From Cycloclasticus sp. 46_120_T64 (lineage in GTDB: Bacteria > Pseudomonadota > Gammaproteobacteria > Methylococcales > Cycloclasticaceae): a stretch of 64,000 nucleotides of DNA. The translations under genes were made by a program, and so were the position numbers. Shown one piece after another: positions 60,841 through 64,000 of this stretch. The notes under the pieces are model-generated. The model saw only the letters and a list, made by a program, of their open reading frames with translations. It ran no database searches and was not told the DNA's origin. Every line of letters begins with the position of its first letter. The first letter of the stretch is position 1. The stretch covers positions 124,001-188,000 of the forward strand of contig MAAM01000011.1 of NCBI GenBank assembly GCA_002162695.1. Direction: 5' to 3'.

Positions 60841-61050
60841 TTCAAACTCCCTTGGTGTTATTAATATTGTTTTTCCTGTATCAGCTTTTCTCTTTGGTTT
60901 TAGTTAAACGGTAACGCAAGTTAATTAGTGATTAATTTATCTTACTGGTTTTACGATAACACTTTTATCCTGTAAGGGAAGGTATTATTTAGTGGTTTGA
61001 AGTGACTTTAAATATCACGGTGTATTTGTTGCTGCGTTGTTATAACTGTT

Positions 61051-61059
61051 TGTTATACT
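61051..61059 (+). promoter_or_regulatory. Predicted extended -10 promoter for ctaG-sco
   Basis: TGTTATACT is an extended -10 (TG-n-TATACT), with a poor TTGCTG 19 nt upstream. It lies 20 nt before ATG 61080 and supports that ATG rather than the track's GTG at 61002. Confidence 0.4.
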
Positions 61060-61079
61060 TTTGTTTTTCAATTGAGGAA

Positions 61080-61901
61080 ATGTCTTTGTTGGCTTACCTG
61101 ATACCCTGGGATTTCTCTCCCTTGTTTGTTGTCTTATGGGTTTTAGTCGCGGTTTTATATACCCGTGCCTTGTTGCTGGATAAAGAAGCCGCTAGCGTTA
61201 AAGGGCTGTATTGGCGTGCGGGGTGTTTTTATGTCGGTTGGTTATCGGTCTATATAGTCTGGCATACGTATTTTGATTATTTATCGCAATATATGTTCTG
61301 GGTGCACCGCTTACAGCACTTGGTACTTCATCACTTAGCCCCTTTGTTAATGGTGCTTGGTGCGGTGGAACTCGCAGATAAATTAGTTCCAGCCCGTTCT
61401 TCTATCTGGCTTGCTAGTCCCGCGTTTATCAAACGTCCTTGCGAGCTAATGTATAAATTTCTACAGAATGCTTTTATCGCCCCGTTGTTGTTTGTTGGTT
61501 TGATCTACCTTTGGTTGTGGCCGGGTATTCACTTTTCTGCGATGTTGAACCAGAACTTGTACTATCTGATGAACATTACCATGTTATTAGACGGTTTTTT
61601 GTTTTGGTGGTTAGTGTTAGGGGCCGGTTGGCGGGGTGAAGAACGTGGTTTTAAAATGCGTATCATCATGTTGGCCGTCGTGCTGGTGCCTCAGCAGTTA
61701 TTAGGGGCTTACATCACCCTGAGTAGCTCGATTATTTATGATGTGTATGATGTTTGTGGACGTGCATGGCCGATTAGCCCATCGGCGGATCAGATCTATG
61801 GTGGGATTGTCACGTGGATCCCTGCGAGCATGATGAGTGTACTGGGGTTTCTTCTAGTACTTAAGCGCCGTTTCAATTATCAGCAAGGTTTAAATGTATG
61901 A
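61080..61901 (+). CDS. ctaG: Cytochrome c oxidase assembly factor CtaG (caa3 type)
   Basis: Seven-helix membrane protein of the CtaG family, involved in copper insertion into cytochrome oxidase. It has clustered histidines in WVHRLQHLVLHHLAPLLMVL and IVWHTYFDYL, the family's metal-binding candidates. The track starts at GTG 61002. ATG 61080 gives the usual MSLLAYLIPWDFSP N-terminus with GAGGAA just upstream (spacing is short), 273 aa. It overlaps the SCO gene by 4 nt. No oxidase subunit genes are in this window. Confidence 0.88.
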   Translation: MSLLAYLIPWDFSPLFVVLWVLVAVLYTRALLLDKEAASVKGLYWRAGCFYVGWLSVYIVWHTYFDYLSQYMFWVHRLQHLVLHHLAPLLMVLGAVELADKLVPARSSIWLASPAFIKRPCELMYKFLQNAFIAPLLFVGLIYLWLWPGIHFSAMLNQNLYYLMNITMLLDGFLFWWLVLGAGWRGEERGFKMRIIMLAVVLVPQQLLGAYITLSSSIIYDVYDVCGRAWPISPSADQIYGGIVTWIPASMMSVLGFLLVLKRRFNYQQGLNV

Positions 61902-62485
61902 CGAATTTTAAGAAAGTATTTGTTTTTTCGCTATTTTTTATGTTGTCTGCCTGTGCAGAAACAGAGCCTACACGGCTAACCAATATCGAGGGTTTATTGC
62001 CGGAGTTGTCTTTCGAATTGATCGATGAGAATAATAATGAGGTGACTGGAAAGGATTATTTGGGGCAGACGCTGATCGTGTTTTTTGGTTTTACCAATTG
62101 CGCAGAAGTTTGTCCATCGGCGATGTATAAGTTAGCTGGGGTGTTAAAAAAGCTAGGCACTGAGGCGGAACAAGTTAATGTGTTATTCATCTCGGTTGAC
62201 CCTAAACGAGACACACCGAAGAAGCTACAGCGGTATACCGATGTATTTGGCCCCGCCTTTATCGGCTTGACCGCTAAAAATGAGCTTGTTAAGCAGATGA
62301 GTAAGCGCTACCGAGTGACATTTGGCTATGGCGACGCGGATGACGAGGGGAATTATGAGGTGTCGCATAGCGGTGCCATGTTCATTTTTGATAAGTTAGG
62401 ACGGGCGCGTTTATTAGCGACCCAATCATCCTCTATGGAAGATATCTTATTGGATTTGCGCTGGTTGCTTAATAGTAAGGTTTAA
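61898..62485 (+). CDS. SCO1/SenC copper chaperone lipoprotein
   Basis: Thioredoxin-fold copper chaperone for the CuA site of cytochrome oxidase. Residues 1-19 are a lipoprotein signal (FFMLSAC, Cys19). The copper motif CAEVC (Cys68 and Cys72) and the distal His in EVSHSGAMFIFD near 155 are all present, so it looks functional. FISVDPKRDTPKKLQRY is the family signature. Length 195 aa. It overlaps ctaG by 4 nt, suggesting a dedicated assembly pair. Confidence 0.94.
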   Translation: MTNFKKVFVFSLFFMLSACAETEPTRLTNIEGLLPELSFELIDENNNEVTGKDYLGQTLIVFFGFTNCAEVCPSAMYKLAGVLKKLGTEAEQVNVLFISVDPKRDTPKKLQRYTDVFGPAFIGLTAKNELVKQMSKRYRVTFGYGDADDEGNYEVSHSGAMFIFDKLGRARLLATQSSSMEDILLDLRWLLNSKV

Positions 62486-62521
62486 TCATAAAGAAAAGAT
62501 GCTGCAGCGCTAAGAATTCGT

Positions 62522-62539
62522 GCTGTAGGCTACAGCTTT
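62522..62539. terminator. Candidate convergent terminator
   Basis: GCTGTAG-G-CTACAGC inverted repeat followed by TTT, in the 58-bp gap between the convergent SCO and HDOD genes. The T-run is weak. Confidence 0.4.
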
Positions 62540-62543
62540 CGAT

Positions 62544-63386
62544 TTAAGCAGTGATGAATATTTCTTCGATTTCATCGATTTGCTCGGCAACACCTTCGAT
62601 TTCGATGACCTCTATTTCATGGTTCAAGCCCAACTTCTTAAAGGCGGGTATGTCTGCCCAATTGACCGTGTGGCTGTTATTGCCGGAAGGGATCTGCAAG
62701 TTAGCCACCAGTACGACGTCAGAATAATCGGCTTCGGGGTAGGGGTCCCTTAACAGGTTATTATGTTCCCAAACCACTTCAGTCAGGCTGTCTGGAAAGT
62801 TCCAGTGTTCCACGATTAATTTGCCGACCTCTGGCTGTAGTTGCTCGATCATTTTTTCGAGAGCGTTTGAGTCGGCGAGTAATAGGGGGCAGTTTTCTGC
62901 GGCCATTAGGATGGGTAAGGAACCGATGTTATGGAATAGGCCAGCGAGCATCGCCTGCTCAGGGTCTAAACCGTTTGAGTTTGCTGCAAGCACACGACTA
63001 AACGCGGCAACGTGTATGCTGTGTTGCCAAGTATTTTTGAAGTGTTCGCTGAGTTTTTTTGATTGGGTGCTGAACATTTGTTCAACGCTGATGCTCATGA
63101 TTAAGTTTTTAACCACCTTATTGCCCATTCGGGTGATCGCAATTTGAATATTGTCGATTTCACTGCGAGCCCTAAATAATGGCGAGTTGGCAACTTTTAA
63201 TAAACGCGCTGACAGTGCGGCATCGGTATTGATGATCGCGGCAAGGTCTTGTGCGGTAGAGTTTTCATCATTGGCCGCTTCCCGAGCCTTGGTGGCGACC
63301 TCAGGAAAGCTTGGTAAGATAAGTCTGTCATTCTCCAAATCACTCTTAATGGTTTGTAAGAACTCTTTGTGTGTAGGGATGCTCAT
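62544..63386 (-). CDS. HDOD domain-containing protein
   Basis: A 280-aa protein whose residues about 25-215 form an HDOD domain, a catalytically degenerate HD relative found in signalling proteins. LPSFPEVATKAREAAND and AAIINTDAALSARLLKVANS are the typical opening. MLAGLFHNIGSLPILM retains an H-N in place of the HD pair, as expected. No receiver or GGDEF domain is attached. It lies 25 nt after ygfZ on the same strand and is probably co-transcribed with it. Role unknown. Confidence 0.9.
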   Translation of the reverse strand: MSIPTHKEFLQTIKSDLENDRLILPSFPEVATKAREAANDENSTAQDLAAIINTDAALSARLLKVANSPLFRARSEIDNIQIAITRMGNKVVKNLIMSISVEQMFSTQSKKLSEHFKNTWQHSIHVAAFSRVLAANSNGLDPEQAMLAGLFHNIGSLPILMAAENCPLLLADSNALEKMIEQLQPEVGKLIVEHWNFPDSLTEVVWEHNNLLRDPYPEADYSDVVLVANLQIPSGNNSHTVNWADIPAFKKLGLNHEIEVIEIEGVAEQIDEIEEIFITA

Positions 63387-63411
63387 GGTTTTTTTTTGTG
63401 TTTATTTGCTT

Positions 63412-64000
63412 TTAGTCTAGATCATATTCTGCTTGTTGAATAATAACTTCGCTATTGTCACTTAAAACTAATGGGTTGTTTTCTATGCATTCCACTTTGA
63501 GGACGGCGAGTCCAGCGTAGTTGGAGTTTTTTGATTTATGTGAGCTTAAAATGGTGCCAATACTGTTATCTGTATTGAGCTGGTAAATGTCGTCGCCGGC
63601 TACGTATTTATTAGCTGATTGATAGGATACTAGGCGGCGCTTTACGCTACCTTTATAGTGCATGCGGGCGACAATCTCTTGCCCGGTGTAACAACCTTTT
63701 TTGAAATTAATCCCATTTAACTTATCTAGGTTAAGCATTTGAGGGATGAATAACTCGCTGGTGGCGGTGTTGACCTCGGGGTAGCAAGCGGAGGTTAATA
63801 TTTCCTGCCAAGGTTCGAGTTCCTGCTCGATACTGAATGAATCAGTTAGTTGCTCGCGTTGAAACTGCTGTTTGTTGCTGATTATAATTGTTAGATGAGC
63901 GTACGGGGCGATTGGAATGCTCGCGATGGGTGAGAGTTGTTGTTTTTGTTCTGTGCTTATTTCGTTTGCGCAGCCCAGTAGAACAAACTCGTCTGAAGCA
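63412..64000 (-). CDS. ygfZ: Folate-binding tRNA-modification protein YgfZ, N-terminus outside window
   Basis: GcvT-like folate-binding protein needed for maintenance of some Fe-S enzymes, including MiaB-type tRNA modification. The signature KKGCYTGQEIVARMHYKG is clear, preceded by ELFIPQMLNLDKLNGINF. The frame stays open to the window edge. The track's ATG at 63738 is internal, and 196 codons are visible. The 5' end lies beyond 64000. It probably heads an operon with the HDOD gene. Confidence 0.93.
   Translation of the reverse strand, partial: ASDEFVLLGCANEISTEQKQQLSPIASIPIAPYAHLTIIISNKQQFQREQLTDSFSIEQELEPWQEILTSACYPEVNTATSELFIPQMLNLDKLNGINFKKGCYTGQEIVARMHYKGSVKRRLVSYQSANKYVAGDDIYQLNTDNSIGTILSSHKSKNSNYAGLAVLKVECIENNPLVLSDNSEVIIQQAEYDLD

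Noticed and set aside
61002-61079. Longer N-terminus of CtaG in the ORF track
   Set aside because: A likely extended -10 promoter falls within it, and ATG 61080 gives the usual CtaG N-terminus.

Overview
The window is a chromosomal segment of a non-enteric gammaproteobacterium, probably aquatic or marine, with GC in the mid-40s by eye. The evidence is gene order. The run rpsB-tsf-pyrH-frr-uppS-cdsA-dxr-rseP-bamA-skp-lpxD-fabZ-lpxA-lpxB-rnhB-dnaE-accA-tilS, then pyrG-kdsA-eno-ftsB-ispD-ispF-truD, then surE-pcm-yqaA-nlpD-rpoS, then hom-thrC-recJ and prfB-lysS, is the classic gammaproteobacterial arrangement and is closest in outline to the Pseudomonas-type order. I cannot name a genus from sequence alone.

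Layout. 1-4.7 kb: an AddB-like nuclease (5' end outside the window) and an AddA-like helicase-nuclease, a predicted double-strand-break repair pair. 4.7-9.6 kb: the one clearly accessory island, an arsenosugar-type cluster made of a TVP38 membrane domain fused to a mercuric-reductase-like flavoprotein, ArsS radical SAM enzyme, ArsM-like methyltransferase and a TIGR04283-type glycosyltransferase. 9.6-13.0 kb: glnD and map on the minus strand. 13.0-33.4 kb: translation, isoprenoid/phospholipid, outer-membrane assembly and lipid A genes plus DNA polymerase III alpha, accA and tilS. A 482-bp non-coding, hairpin-rich gap precedes pyrG. 33.9-41.0 kb: pyrG to uppP. 41.0-45.3 kb: a minus-strand Smr-domain gene, then surE to rpoS. 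45.4-50.8 kb: alaC, hom, thrC, recJ. 50.8-51.4 kb: a second weakly coding gap with an inverted repeat and one possible small gene. 51.4-57.5 kb: an S4-domain protein and a complete SUF iron-sulfur operon (regulator, sufB, C, D, S, U) headed by an IscR type-1-like operator. 57.5-60.2 kb: prfB with the classic programmed +1 frameshift, and lysS ending in a strong terminator. 60.2-64.0 kb: Yip1-family membrane protein, CtaG and SCO1 copper/cytochrome oxidase assembly factors, an HDOD protein and the C-terminal part of ygfZ.

How it fits together: most of the window is essential envelope, translation and metabolic machinery in long co-directional operons with short gaps or 1-17 nt overlaps. UppS, CdsA, Dxr, IspD, IspF and UppP serve isoprenoid and lipid-carrier supply. 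LpxA/B/D, FabZ and KdsA make lipid A and Kdo. RseP, BamA and Skp handle envelope stress and outer-membrane proteins. RpoS and NlpD are paired as usual. The SUF operon appears to be under autogenous Rrf2/IscR-like control. Several genes use TTG or GTG starts.

I found no rRNA, tRNA, CRISPR array, insertion sequence or prophage. I found no convincing wholly new system. The most interesting points are an in-frame amber codon separating the arsenic methyltransferase from its downstream glycosyltransferase amid cysteine codons, the membrane-tethered oxidoreductase fusion, overlapping divergent map/rpsB promoters with a structured rpsB leader, and the structured non-coding gaps.
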